A DNA stretch of 64,000 bases from DATAFF01 sp036265615 (GTDB lineage: Bacteria; Pseudomonadota; Alphaproteobacteria; Rhizobiales; Aestuariivirgaceae). The translations under genes were made by a program, and so were the position numbers. The DNA lies in assembly GCA_036265615.1 (NCBI GenBank), contig DATAOT010000038.1, positions 32,431 through 96,430 on the forward strand, written 5' to 3'. The notes beneath the pieces are model-generated. The model did no database searches. It saw only the letters and a program-made list of their open reading frames with translations, and was not told the origin of the DNA. Below, piece after piece: positions 16,451-25,120 of the stretch (its first letter is position 1; the number at the start of each line of letters is the position of its first letter).

Positions 16451-16813
16451 ATGACACGATGTTTGATCGTCGACGACAATCACGATGACCGTCTCAAGCT
16501 CGCTGGGATGCTGGCGGCCTATGGTTTCGAGCTGACGGCGGCAACCGGCGAGCAGGAGGCGCTCGAGATCTGCTCGCGCAAGATGCCGGAACTTATCGTG
16601 ATCGACGAGGGCAGGACGTGCCCGGATGCCGCAGCTTTCATCCGCAGGCTCGGGCGCACCACCGAGCGGCGGCCGGTCGTCATCGTCTGCCCGCAGGCAC
16701 GGGAAGCATCGCGGATCGGCCGGACAATCTGGGGCGGTGCCGCCGAATGCATGATGAAGCCTTATGATGCCGAGATCCTGGATCTCAAGCTCAGGCAGAC
16801 GGGGATCATCTGA
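16451..16813 (+). CDS. Single-domain response regulator
   Basis: A 120-residue receiver domain with no output domain. The acidic pocket is RCLIVDDNHDDR, the phospho-accepting Asp is in ELIVIDEGRTC, and the conserved lysine is in MMKPYD. The switch Thr/Ser at the end of strand beta-4 is replaced by Cys (PVVIVCPQA), which is unusual. ATG 16451 sits nine bases after GAAGGG; an in-frame ATG at 16427 would add eight residues. No histidine kinase is adjacent. Stand-alone receivers act in phosphorelays, chemotaxis or protein-protein switching; the partner is unknown. Confidence 0.8.
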   Translation: MTRCLIVDDNHDDRLKLAGMLAAYGFELTAATGEQEALEICSRKMPELIVIDEGRTCPDAAAFIRRLGRTTERRPVVIVCPQAREASRIGRTIWGGAAECMMKPYDAEILDLKLRQTGII

Positions 16814-16902
16814 AAAATCCTGGGAATTCCACCGTTTGGCTTGATTGCTGCCCTGCAAGCGGCTAAAGCCGACGCCATTCGATCATCAGCGGCGGGGCTG
16901 AC

Positions 16903-18138
16903 ATGATCATCCATTTGAGAACTGTCTGGGCGCTCCTCATCGGGGTCATGCTGCTGGCGCTCGGAAACGGGCTTCAGGGGTCCCTGGTCGGCATCCGGGC
17001 GACGGCGGAGAATTTCTCCGCGACGGCAACCGGCATCATCATGTCGGGCTATTATCTCGGCCTGTTCCTCAGCTCGTTCGTGACGCCCAACCTGGTGACC
17101 AAGGTCGGGCACATCCGGGTGTTCGCGGCGCTGGCCGCAGTCGATGCCACGGCTGTTCTGATGTTTCCGCTCTATGTCGAGCCGGTATGGTGGCTGATGC
17201 TGCGGCTGACGGCAGGCATTTGCACGGCCGGCCTCTATATCGTCTGCGAGAGCTGGCTCAATGCGGCGGTGTCCAACCAGTCGCGCGGCCAGATCCTGTC
17301 GATCTACATGATCATCGTGTACGGCTCGCTCGGCGCCGGCCAGCTGTTGCTCAATGTTCCAGATCTGAACGGCTTCATTCGTTTCATCATCGTGTCGGTG
17401 CTGCTGTCGCTGTCGCTCGTTCCAATCGCGCTGGCGCGGATCGAGGCGCCGGCGATCGAGGAAGCGCAGGCGGTGCATCTGCGCGACCTCTACCGGTCGT
17501 CGCCCTTGGCGGTGGTCGCGACCTTTGCCAACGGTCTCGGCCAGAGCGCGTTCTTCAGCATGGGTGCGATCTACGGGATGATGCAGGGACTGCCGCTCGC
17601 CTATATCTCGCTGATGATGGCACTGCCGCCGATCGGCGTGATCGTTTCGCAATATCCGATCGGCTTTCTCTCCGACCGCTACGACCGGCGCGGGCTGATG
17701 ACCATGCTGGCGCTGCTCACCTCGACCATCGCGCTCTGCTCGATCATCGTGCAACCCTATTCGCGCGATCTTCTGATCGGGCTTTTCACGCTGTTCGGAG
17801 CGGTGTCGCTGCCGCTCTATTCACTCGCCGTGGCGCATGCCAACGACCATCTGCGGCGCGACCAGATGCTCGGCGCATCGGGCCAGCTGGTCCTCATCTA
17901 TGGCAGCGGTGCGGTGCTTGGGCCATCGCTTGCCGGCGGCTTCATGCAGCGGCTCGGGACGCCGGGGTTCATGACCTACATGGCAGTGATCTACACCGCG
18001 CTCGGGGCGTTCGCGATCTATCGAATGCGTCAGCGGTCAGCGCCGTCGCGGGTCGAAGGGCCGGTCCATCCGGTGAGCCCGGTGACCACGCCGGTCGCGG
18101 CCAAGGCCATGATCGAAAGCCTGCAGGAAGCCGTCTGA
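16903..18138 (+). CDS. MFS transporter (YcaD-like)
   Basis: An inner-membrane major facilitator superfamily permease of 411 residues with 12 predicted helices. The loop 2-3 signature region reads PNLVTKVGHIRVFAALAAV. The SWLNAAVSNQSRGQ segment with YMIIVYGSLGAGQ after helix 4 and the FLSDRYDRRGLM repeat before helix 8 match the YcaD-type subgroup. The substrate is unknown. GGCGGGG precedes ATG 16903. The tail after about residue 375 is hydrophilic. It is flanked by a receiver protein upstream and a DUF2336 protein downstream, with about 100 bases on each side. Confidence 0.85.
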   Translation: MIIHLRTVWALLIGVMLLALGNGLQGSLVGIRATAENFSATATGIIMSGYYLGLFLSSFVTPNLVTKVGHIRVFAALAAVDATAVLMFPLYVEPVWWLMLRLTAGICTAGLYIVCESWLNAAVSNQSRGQILSIYMIIVYGSLGAGQLLLNVPDLNGFIRFIIVSVLLSLSLVPIALARIEAPAIEEAQAVHLRDLYRSSPLAVVATFANGLGQSAFFSMGAIYGMMQGLPLAYISLMMALPPIGVIVSQYPIGFLSDRYDRRGLMTMLALLTSTIALCSIIVQPYSRDLLIGLFTLFGAVSLPLYSLAVAHANDHLRRDQMLGASGQLVLIYGSGAVLGPSLAGGFMQRLGTPGFMTYMAVIYTALGAFAIYRMRQRSAPSRVEGPVHPVSPVTTPVAAKAMIESLQEAV

Positions 18139-18241
18139 GCTTCCTTGTGGTGAACCCGATATTAACGCTTGCCGCCTAGCCTCATCTGTCGCGGACGGCC
18201 GATCATCGCCGTTCGCGCATCTGTTTGGCGGGGCGGATAAG

Positions 18242-19408
18242 GTGGTGGGCCATTCAGGGTCGCTCGACACGACGGTGTTCGATGCCGTGGTCGAGCATGG
18301 CACAGCGGAAGAGCGCCTGGAGCTGGCGCTGCAGGTTGCTGCACTCCTTGGGGAGCCGGCGGCGGCCACGGCGGCCGATCGCGCCGCGGTGCGCGGCACG
18401 GTGGTGGCGCTCACCGCCGACCCGGTCAGGGAAATCCGGGAGGCGCTTGCCGCCGCACTGGCTAGCTGCAAGACCCTCGATGCGGAAATCCTGTTCTCGA
18501 TCATTGCCGCGGACGACGACATCGCGGAGCGGTTCATCGCGACCACGGCTGCGCTCGACCGTTCGCGCATGCTGTCGATCCTCAAGGTTGGCGACGAGCT
18601 CCGGCAAAGTGCCCTGGCAGGGCGGCCGGACTTGAGCGAGGACATCGTTGCCCAGCTCATCGAGACGGCGCCCGAGGCGGTCGTCGCCGTGCTGATCGAC
18701 AATCGCGATGTGCCGCTTCCGGCCAAGAATTTCAAGCGGATCTATCGCCGCTTCGTCAATTCGCCGGCGATGGTGGACCGGCTGCTCGCCGTCGACGAGA
18801 TTCCGGTGGAGATCCGGCTCATCGAGGTGCGGCGCTCGGCTCAGCGCATGCATCAGCTGCTGCGCGAACGTCGCTGGATGCTGGCGGCGGAAGCGGAAGA
18901 CATCGTCAACGAGACCGAGGAGCGGACGCTGCTGCGCATTCTGCTCGAAGTCGAGGAGCAGGCGCTGGAACGGCTGATCGCGTTCATGTCGTCGCGCGAC
19001 ATGCTCACGCCCTCGATCATGCTCAGGGCAGCCTGCAGCGGCTATATGATGATCGTCGAGCATGCGCTGGCCTGGCTTGCGGCCATGCCGGTGAAGCGGC
19101 TGAAGGGGTTGTCGGCAGGCCGCAACGGCCCGTCGCTGAAGGCGGTCCATGCATCGGCGGGAATTCCCGACGATTGCTATCCGGTGATGCGGGCGGCCTT
19201 CGCCGTCGCGGCCGAGGCGCAGGGGGAAAGCGCGTGGCCCAACGAGGAGCAGTTCGGCCGTCGCGTGGTGGAGACGATTCTGACCCGCCAGGAGCGCCTG
19301 GGGCCGCGGCAGAGCGCCGAGATGCTCGATCTTGTCGGACAGTTCGCCGATGACCGGACGCGGGCTTTGGCCAATCGGCTGAAGGGCAGTCTCGCCGAGG
19401 TGGCCTGA
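18242..19408 (+). CDS. DUF2336 domain protein
   Basis: A 388-residue alpha-helical protein of the DUF2336 family, common in Alphaproteobacteria and often described as HEAT-repeat-like. The N-terminal half carries repeated helices such as AAVRGTVVALTADPVREIREALA and the characteristic SEDIVAQLIETAPEAV and VLIDNRDVPL stretches. No signal peptide, membrane segment or enzyme motif is present, so it is probably a cytosolic scaffold. GTG 18242 is the first start in the frame, with GGGGCGG upstream. In some species DUF2336 proteins are linked to the cell envelope or c-di-GMP signalling, but nothing here proves a role. Confidence 0.75.
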   Translation: MVGHSGSLDTTVFDAVVEHGTAEERLELALQVAALLGEPAAATAADRAAVRGTVVALTADPVREIREALAAALASCKTLDAEILFSIIAADDDIAERFIATTAALDRSRMLSILKVGDELRQSALAGRPDLSEDIVAQLIETAPEAVVAVLIDNRDVPLPAKNFKRIYRRFVNSPAMVDRLLAVDEIPVEIRLIEVRRSAQRMHQLLRERRWMLAAEAEDIVNETEERTLLRILLEVEEQALERLIAFMSSRDMLTPSIMLRAACSGYMMIVEHALAWLAAMPVKRLKGLSAGRNGPSLKAVHASAGIPDDCYPVMRAAFAVAAEAQGESAWPNEEQFGRRVVETILTRQERLGPRQSAEMLDLVGQFADDRTRALANRLKGSLAEVA

Positions 19409-19546
19409 GACAGAACGGAAGTGCCGGAGGCCATGGCAGCCCCCGGCACCCTCGACACCAGCCGGCAACGCCGGATTACGCAACTCACGACTCCTTTGTA
19501 CGACTGCTGTCGTAAATTCTTCCCTAAGGTCCTGCCGGTCGGTCTT

Positions 19547-20317
19547 TTACCAGCGGAACTGCTCGGCGAGAACGCGCTCCGCCAAGGTGTGACCGGGGTC
19601 GAACATCAGCCGGACGGTGAGCGACTGGTCCTCCATCACCTCGACGATCTGCACGTCTCGCACCTCCTCCTGATCGGCCACCGCGGCGACCGGACGCTTG
19701 TCAGGCTCGAGCACCTCGATGCGGACCCGGGCGTCATGCGGCAGGATGGCGCCGCGCCACCGCCGCGGCCGGAAGGCGCTGATCGGCGTAACGGCGAGGA
19801 GGGAGGAGTTGATCGGCAGGATCGGCCCGTTGGCCGACAGGTTGTAGGCGGTGCTGCCGGCGGGTGTTGCAATGATGATGCCGTCGCAGATGAGCTCCTC
19901 CATCCGCACCTGGCTGTCGACGGAGATCCTGAGCTTGGCGGCCTGGTGACGTTGCCGCAGCATCGAAACCTCGTTGAAGGCAAGGGCTTCACGCCGTTCG
20001 CCCCCGGTCGAGACGGTGACCATCCGCAGGGGATGGATGGCGGTGACCTCCGCCTGATCGAGCCGCTCGAGCAGGCGATCGGCATCATAGTCGTTCATGA
20101 GAAAGCCGACCGAACCGCGGTGCATGCCATAGATGGCATGGCCGCCGGGGAGGACGCGGTGCAGGGTCTCCAGCATCAGGCCGTCGCCGCCAAGCGCCAC
20201 CACCGTATCGGCATCGGCGAGCGTGTGGTAACCATAGCGGTCGACAAGCTCGCGCTCGGCGGCTCGGGCTTCCGGCGAGTCGCTGGCGACGAAGGCAATT
20301 CGGCGCGTTCCGGGCAT
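19547..20317 (-). CDS. nadK: NAD kinase
   Basis: Phosphorylates NAD to NADP in the cytosol. The 256-residue protein has the diagnostic VVALGGDGLMLETLHR motif (GGDG), GMHRGSVGFLMND, LAFNEVSMLRQ (NE/D motif) and ICDGIIIATPAGSTAYNLSA. I use ATG 20317 (MPGTRRIAFVASD). The frame stays open further upstream into the divergent gene, but that extension is arginine-rich and unsupported. Divergent from the DUF1636/cobU pair, with 85 bases between start codons. Confidence 0.95.
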   Translation of the reverse strand: MPGTRRIAFVASDSPEARAAERELVDRYGYHTLADADTVVALGGDGLMLETLHRVLPGGHAIYGMHRGSVGFLMNDYDADRLLERLDQAEVTAIHPLRMVTVSTGGERREALAFNEVSMLRQRHQAAKLRISVDSQVRMEELICDGIIIATPAGSTAYNLSANGPILPINSSLLAVTPISAFRPRRWRGAILPHDARVRIEVLEPDKRPVAAVADQEEVRDVQIVEVMEDQSLTVRLMFDPGHTLAERVLAEQFRW

Positions 20318-20360
20318 CCGATACTCTTGCGCATTGACAGCTCGGCCCAAACTGGTTGAA

Positions 20361-20382
20361 GCACGGGACCCCTGTCTTGTGC
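20361..20382 (+). promoter_or_regulatory. Leader hairpin before the DUF1636-cobU pair
   Basis: GCACGGGAC at 20361-20369 pairs with GTCTTGTGC at 20374-20382 over nine base pairs (two G-U in RNA), leaving a CCCT loop. It lies about 20 bases upstream of the DUF1636 start codon and just before a GGAG. The intergenic space is too short for a classical cobalamin riboswitch. Confidence 0.5.
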
Positions 20383-20402
20383 AACCGGAGAACCGACAGC
20401 GC

Positions 20403-20786
20403 ATGCGCTCCCTGGTGTTCTGCACCACCTGCCGCCATTCGGCGGCCGAGCCGACCGGCCCGGATGGGCTGACCGGGGGTGAGCGGCTGGCCCGGACGAT
20501 GGAGGCCCTGCTCAGGGAGCGCAGACGCAGCGACGTGACGGTCAGGCGGCAGGCGTGCCTGTGGGCCTGCACGCGGCACTGCAATGTGTGGATCGCCGAC
20601 AGCCAGCGCTTCAGTTATCTGGCCGGCGGCTTTGTGCCGGGGCGCGCCGCCGCCGAGGCGATCCTGGCCTGGTTCGATCTGCACGGTCAGAGCGAGCGGG
20701 GCGAGGTGCCGTTCCGCGCCTGGCCGGACGGCATGCGCGGCCATTTCATCACGCGGCTGCCGCCGGCAGGCGAGGACAACGCATGA
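20403..20786 (+). CDS. DUF1636 metal-binding (Fe-S ferredoxin-like) protein
   Basis: A 127-residue cytosolic protein of the DUF1636 family, found repeatedly in cobalamin gene clusters. It carries cysteines in VFCTTCRHS near the start and in RQACLWACTRHCNVWIAD mid-protein, spaced like a thioredoxin-like [2Fe-2S] ferredoxin. It may serve electron transfer or metal handling for B12 synthesis; the role is not established. ATG 20403 is the start used. Its TGA overlaps the ATG of cobU (ATGA), indicating translational coupling. Confidence 0.83.
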   Translation: MRSLVFCTTCRHSAAEPTGPDGLTGGERLARTMEALLRERRRSDVTVRRQACLWACTRHCNVWIADSQRFSYLAGGFVPGRAAAEAILAWFDLHGQSERGEVPFRAWPDGMRGHFITRLPPAGEDNA

Positions 20787-21304
20787 GTGCTTCACGGCCA
20801 CGCAGCACCCTCGTTCTCGGCGGGGCGCGCTCCGGCAAGAGCCGTCATGCCGAAGCGCTGGGACGGGCCCATGGCGGCGACATGATCTATATCGCCACCG
20901 GTGAAGCGCGCGACGGGGAGATGGCCGAGCGCATCGCGCGCCATCGCGCCGCACGAGGGCCGGCATGGACCACGATCGAGGAACCTCTCGAGCTTGCCGC
21001 TGTGCTGGAACGCGCGGCACGGCCGCAACGCTTCGTGCTTGTCGACTGCATCACGCTGTGGATCAGCAATGTGATGGCGCGCGGGCGCCCGGTGAGCGAG
21101 GAAATCGAGGGGCTGTGCCGGGTGATGGCTGCGGCTTCCGGCGATGTCTGCCTCGTTTCCAACGAGGTTGGCCTTGGCATCGTGCCCGACAATCCGCTTG
21201 CCAGGCGGTTCCGCGACGAGGCTGGGCTTGCGCATCAGCGGCTTGCGGCGGTCTGCCAGCATGTGGTGTTCATGGTGGCGGGCCTGCCCATCACGGTCAA
21301 ATGA
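20783..21304 (+). CDS. cobU: Adenosylcobinamide kinase / guanylyltransferase
   Basis: Bifunctional enzyme (CobU, called CobP in the aerobic pathway) that phosphorylates adenosylcobinamide and then transfers GMP, forming AdoCbi-GDP for nucleotide-loop assembly. 173 residues. The P-loop is LVLGGARSGKSRHAE, the guanylylated-histidine region is RIARHRAARGPAWTTIEEP, and VDCITLWISNVM and VSNEVGLGIVP are characteristic. The start at ATG 20783 overlaps the upstream stop. It is co-transcribed with the DUF1636 gene and convergent with cobD. Confidence 0.95.
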   Translation: MSASRPRSTLVLGGARSGKSRHAEALGRAHGGDMIYIATGEARDGEMAERIARHRAARGPAWTTIEEPLELAAVLERAARPQRFVLVDCITLWISNVMARGRPVSEEIEGLCRVMAAASGDVCLVSNEVGLGIVPDNPLARRFRDEAGLAHQRLAAVCQHVVFMVAGLPITVK

Positions 21305-21310
21305 CGCGTG

Positions 21311-21350
21311 GACCATGGCGGGTCGGGGGCCGGCCATGAGGAATAGAAGG
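21311..21350. repeat. Paired-palindrome repeat, copy B (eroded single unit)
   Basis: One degenerate hairpin unit at 21315-21337, followed by the flank GAGGAATAGAAGGACGAAA that also borders copies C and E. It lies between the convergent cobU and cobD genes. Confidence 0.7.
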
Positions 21351-21386
21351 ACGAAATGACCGACATCAACCGCAAGTCATGACGCG

Positions 21387-22352
21387 CTAGAAAAAGAAGG
21401 CGGCGGCCAGCGCAATCAGCGCGGTGAAGAGGGTTATCATCTGGGAAAACAGCCGCAAGCCGCGGCGGATGTCGCGGCGGTCGAGATCGATCCGGCCATT
21501 GCCCAGCCAGGGGAGATCGACCGTTACGCTGTCGTAGCTGCGGGGGCCGCCAAGGCGGATGTTGAGGGCGCCGGCCGTCGCCGCCTCGGGCCAGCCTGCA
21601 TTGGGCGAGACGTGCTTGCGGGCATCGTACCACATGCGGGCAAGGGCATCGGCACCCGCCCCGGGGCTCGTCAGGCTTGCCGCACCGGCGAAGAGCAGCC
21701 CGGTCAGCCGGGCCGGGATGAAGTTCACGAGATCATCGAACCGCGCCGCTGCCCAGCCGAAGTCGACGAAGCGCGGCGATTTGTGCCCGATCATGCTGTC
21801 GGCGGTGTTGATCACCTTGTAGAGCGCGATGCCGGGCAGCCCGAACAGCGCCAGGAACAGGGCCGGCGCGACCACCGCGTCGGAGGCGTTCTCGGCGAGG
21901 CTCTCGATGGCGGCCCGCGTCACGCCGCTCTCGTCGAGCTGGTCGGGGTCGCGGCCGACGATCCGGCTCACCGCCTGGCGGCCGCTGTCGAGGCTCGATT
22001 CGAGACCGGCGTAGACGGCGCGGACATGGCGGTAGAGATCAAATTGGGCAAGCAATGTGGTGGCAAGCACAGCCTCCAGGAGCCAGCCCCATTCCTGCCG
22101 CCTAATCCACAGGCTGAAGGGGATGGTGAGAATGGCAACGAAGACGAGCGTCAGAAACAGGGCGAATGCACCCTTCAGCTTCTGCCAGATCCGATTGCCT
22201 TCGGGGCGGTTCAGGGCCTCCTCGAAGCCGCCGATCACCGCGCCGATCCATTCCACCGGATGGCCGATGGCGTTCTGGACGAATTTCGGATAGCCGGCCA
22301 GCCGCTCGATCACCAAAGCCGCAAAGGCGATCGTCAGCGAGCTCGACAGCAT
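21387..22352 (-). CDS. cobD: Adenosylcobinamide-phosphate synthase
   Basis: CobD/CbiB, an integral membrane enzyme that attaches aminopropanol (phosphate) to adenosylcobyric acid. 321 residues with several hydrophobic segments. Family motifs are LVIERLAGYPKFVQNAIGHPVEWIG at the start, then ESLAENASDAVVAPA, GLPGIALYKVINTADSMIGHK and ARLTGLLFA. ATG 22352 shares its A with the TGA of cobQ; the codon just upstream in frame is TTG. It is the last gene of the cobA-cobB-cobQ-cobD operon. Confidence 0.95.
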   Translation of the reverse strand: MLSSSLTIAFAALVIERLAGYPKFVQNAIGHPVEWIGAVIGGFEEALNRPEGNRIWQKLKGAFALFLTLVFVAILTIPFSLWIRRQEWGWLLEAVLATTLLAQFDLYRHVRAVYAGLESSLDSGRQAVSRIVGRDPDQLDESGVTRAAIESLAENASDAVVAPALFLALFGLPGIALYKVINTADSMIGHKSPRFVDFGWAAARFDDLVNFIPARLTGLLFAGAASLTSPGAGADALARMWYDARKHVSPNAGWPEAATAGALNIRLGGPRSYDSVTVDLPWLGNGRIDLDRRDIRRGLRLFSQMITLFTALIALAAAFFF

Positions 22353-23824
22353 CAAGCCGCGTTCGGCGGTGCCGCAATGGCGAACAGGCGATCGATGTCC
22401 ATGTTGGACGTGAGATGCTCGGCGAGGCCATCGAGCGTGCGCTCGATGCGCTCGGCATGACCGAGCGATCCGGGCGTTCCGCCGAGCGAGGCGAGATAGG
22501 CCTGGCGGAAGGCATCGCTCTCGAAGCAGCCATGGATGTAAGTGCCGGCGACGCGGCCATCCCGCGAGATGGCGCCGTCCGGAACGGCACCGATCATGGC
22601 AAAGGGGCGGGCGCTGTCCTCGCCGCTGGTCCGGCCAAGATGGATCTCGTAGCCATCGATGGTCGTGTTGGTCGCGACATGAGTGGCCCTGATGCGCGTC
22701 AGGGCCTTGTTCGGCTCAAGCGTGGTCTCGACATCGAGCAGGCCGAGGCCGTCGACGGATTCCGGCTGGCCCTCCAGCCCCTGCCAGTCATGAATGCGCC
22801 GACCGAGCATCTGATAGCCACCGCACAGCCCGAGCACGCGGCCGCCGCGCCGCAGATGGGCGCGGATGTCGGTATCCCAGCCTTGCTCGCGCAGAAATCT
22901 CAGATCGGCAATGGTGGACTTGGTCCCGGGAATGATGACGACATCGGAATGGGCCGGCAGGGCAGCGCCGGGCTGCACGAATTCGACGGTGATCGAGGAT
23001 TCGAGCATGAGGGGATCGAGATCGTCGAAATTGGCGATCCGGGCCAGCCGCAGGACGGCGATCCTGACCGGACCCTGGTGGCCCGGGGGGCGCATGCTGT
23101 CGAGCACGAGGCTGTCCTCGGCCGGCAGCTTGCGGGCCTCGCTCCAATGCGGAATGACGCCGAGGCATGGAACGCCGGTGCGCTCCTCGAGGAATTTTCT
23201 GCCATCGTCGAACAGCATCGGGTCGCCATGGAAATTGTTGACCAGAAAGGCACGGATCAGCGCTGCATCGGCGGGATCAAGCACGGCGAAGGTGCCGACC
23301 AGCGATGCAATGACGCCGCCGCGATGGATGTCACCGATCAGGACGACCGGGACGTTGGCGGCCCGGGCAAACCCCATATTGGCGAGATCGCCTTGGCGCA
23401 GGTTGACCTCGGCCGGGGAGCCGGCGCCCTCGACCACGACGAGATCGGCGGCGCCGCTCAGCCGCTCGAAGCTTTGCAGCACCGCGGCACGAAAACGGTC
23501 GCGATTGGCGAAATAGTCGCGGGCCGACAGCGTTGCTTCTCGGCGGCCCTGGACGATCACTTGGGCGCCGCCCGTCGCCTCGGGCTTGAGCAGGATCGGG
23601 TTCATGTCGGAGACCGGCTCCATGCGGGCGGCGCGCGCCTGCATGGCCTGGGCGCGGCCGATCTCGCCGCCGTCGACTGTCACCGCGGCGTTGTTCGACA
23701 TGTTCTGCGGCTTGAACGGGGCAACCTTCAGCCCCTGGTTGGCGAAGGCGCGGCAGAGGCCGGCAACGATGAGGGATTTGCCGACATTCGAGCCCGTTCC
23801 CTGGACCATCAGCGCGCGCGCCAT
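22352..23824 (-). CDS. cobQ: Cobyric acid synthase
   Basis: Glutamine-dependent amidation of adenosylcobyrinic acid a,c-diamide at four carboxyls to cobyric acid. 490 residues. The N-terminal dethiobiotin-synthetase-like ATPase has a P-loop GTGSNVGKSLIVAGL and the VAPFKPQNMSNNA signature. The C-terminal type 1 glutamine amidotransferase domain has the nucleophile elbow VLGLCGGYQMLG and a later GTYIHGCFE. It stands three bases downstream of cobB and overlaps cobD. Confidence 0.96.
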   Translation of the reverse strand: MARALMVQGTGSNVGKSLIVAGLCRAFANQGLKVAPFKPQNMSNNAAVTVDGGEIGRAQAMQARAARMEPVSDMNPILLKPEATGGAQVIVQGRREATLSARDYFANRDRFRAAVLQSFERLSGAADLVVVEGAGSPAEVNLRQGDLANMGFARAANVPVVLIGDIHRGGVIASLVGTFAVLDPADAALIRAFLVNNFHGDPMLFDDGRKFLEERTGVPCLGVIPHWSEARKLPAEDSLVLDSMRPPGHQGPVRIAVLRLARIANFDDLDPLMLESSITVEFVQPGAALPAHSDVVIIPGTKSTIADLRFLREQGWDTDIRAHLRRGGRVLGLCGGYQMLGRRIHDWQGLEGQPESVDGLGLLDVETTLEPNKALTRIRATHVATNTTIDGYEIHLGRTSGEDSARPFAMIGAVPDGAISRDGRVAGTYIHGCFESDAFRQAYLASLGGTPGSLGHAERIERTLDGLAEHLTSNMDIDRLFAIAAPPNAA

Positions 23825-23827
23825 CGC

Positions 23828-25120
23828 TCACCACTCGCCATCGACAATATGGGCAAAGGAGCCCATGACCCGGCCGCTCTGCGTGCCCATGGACGGCAAC
23901 GCCTGGCCCTCGCTGCCGGCGGCTGCAAAGAGCGCTTCGCCATCGCCGGCCCGCGAGAGGCTTGCATAGTGGAATTCGTGGCCGCGCAACAGTCTCGGCC
24001 AGGGCAGGGGGCTCTGGTGGCGGAAGCGGCGGTAGCCGAGATGGAGGCGCGGTTCGACAAAGGAGGTCTCATGCGGCAGGAGGCCGGCCATGGCATGCCG
24101 GTGGCCGTCCCTGTCGGTCAATCCCTTGCCCAGAACCATGTAGCCACCGCATTCACCATAGATCAGAATGCCGCGCCGCGCCGCACGCGCCAGGCCATGC
24201 ATGAAGCCGGCGTTCCCGGCGATCCGCTCGGCATGGAGTTCCGGATAGCCGCCGGGCAAAAACACCGCATCGGCATCCGGGGCTGGCGCCTCGTCGTTCA
24301 GAGGCGAGAATGGCACGAGTTCGGCGCCAAGTCTGCTCCAGCCGTCGAGGATGTGACGATAGGTGAAAGCAAACGCGATGTCGCTCGCCACGGCGACACG
24401 CTGGCCGAGCGGCGGCAAAGGGGTGGCCGGCAGCGGCGCGGCAATCGGCCGGGCGAGGGCGAGCAGCGCGTCGATGTCCACGGACTCGGCAACCGCGTCG
24501 GCGGCATGAGCCATGACCGCAGCGATCTCGGCGATCTCGTCAGCCTGCACCAGTCCGAGGTGGCGGGAGGGAAGCCGGAGCCGGCGGTCGGCCATGACGG
24601 CGCCGAGAAGGGGCGTGCCGCTATCATGGAGAGCGCTTGCGACGAGGGCGCGATGGCGATCGCTGGCGAGGCGGTTGACGACCACTCCGGCAATGCCGAG
24701 ATCGGCACGATGGCGCGCGAAGCCCTCGACAAGGGCGGCGATCGACTGTCCCTGGCGGGCGGCGTCGACCACCAGAACCACCGGCAGGCCAAGCATGGCG
24801 GCAAGGTCGGCGGTCGATCCGCCGCCGCCGATCGGGCCGTCGAACAGGCCCATCACACCTTCGATGACCACGAGGTCGGCGTCTCGGCGCGCCGCGAGAT
24901 CGGCGATGAGGCCCGGCCGCATGGTCCAGGGGTCGAGATTGAAGCAGGTCCGCCCGGTCGCCTGCTCATGAAACCGCGGATCGAGATAGTCCGGGCCGGT
25001 CTTGGCACCGGCCACCTTGATGCCGCGGCGGCGCAGGGCGGCAAGGAGACCGAAGGTGACGACTGTCTTGCCGGAGCCGGATGACGGTGCCGCAATCACC
25101 AGACCGTCAGCCAACCGCAT
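23828..25120 (-). CDS. cobB: Hydrogenobyrinic/cobyrinic acid a,c-diamide synthase
   Basis: Amidates the a and c side chains using glutamine and ATP. 430 residues from ATG 25120. The P-loop is APSSGSGKTVVTFGL, followed by KTGPDYLDPRFH and VIEGVMGLFDG. The amidotransferase half has FLPGGYPELHAERIA and the YGECGGYMVLG nucleophile. The reading frame extends 40 codons further upstream, but this part lies inside cobA in another frame and is arginine-rich, so it is rejected. It overlaps the 3' end of cobA by 14 bases. With CobN in this window, the cobalt-free (hydrogenobyrinate) substrate is expected. Confidence 0.95.
   Translation of the reverse strand: MRLADGLVIAAPSSGSGKTVVTFGLLAALRRRGIKVAGAKTGPDYLDPRFHEQATGRTCFNLDPWTMRPGLIADLAARRDADLVVIEGVMGLFDGPIGGGGSTADLAAMLGLPVVLVVDAARQGQSIAALVEGFARHRADLGIAGVVVNRLASDRHRALVASALHDSGTPLLGAVMADRRLRLPSRHLGLVQADEIAEIAAVMAHAADAVAESVDIDALLALARPIAAPLPATPLPPLGQRVAVASDIAFAFTYRHILDGWSRLGAELVPFSPLNDEAPAPDADAVFLPGGYPELHAERIAGNAGFMHGLARAARRGILIYGECGGYMVLGKGLTDRDGHRHAMAGLLPHETSFVEPRLHLGYRRFRHQSPLPWPRLLRGHEFHYASLSRAGDGEALFAAAGSEGQALPSMGTQSGRVMGSFAHIVDGEW

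Noticed and set aside
20318..20402. Cobalamin riboswitch upstream of DUF1636
   Set aside because: The gap is only 85 bases and lacks the GCCACTG and other core elements. Only a partial B12-box-like string is present.
22166..25084. Open frame of 972 codons on the plus strand
   Set aside because: It runs antisense to cobQ, cobB and cobD, which carry clear motifs. Its translation is low-complexity and has no family pattern. Long antisense frames are normal in high-GC DNA.
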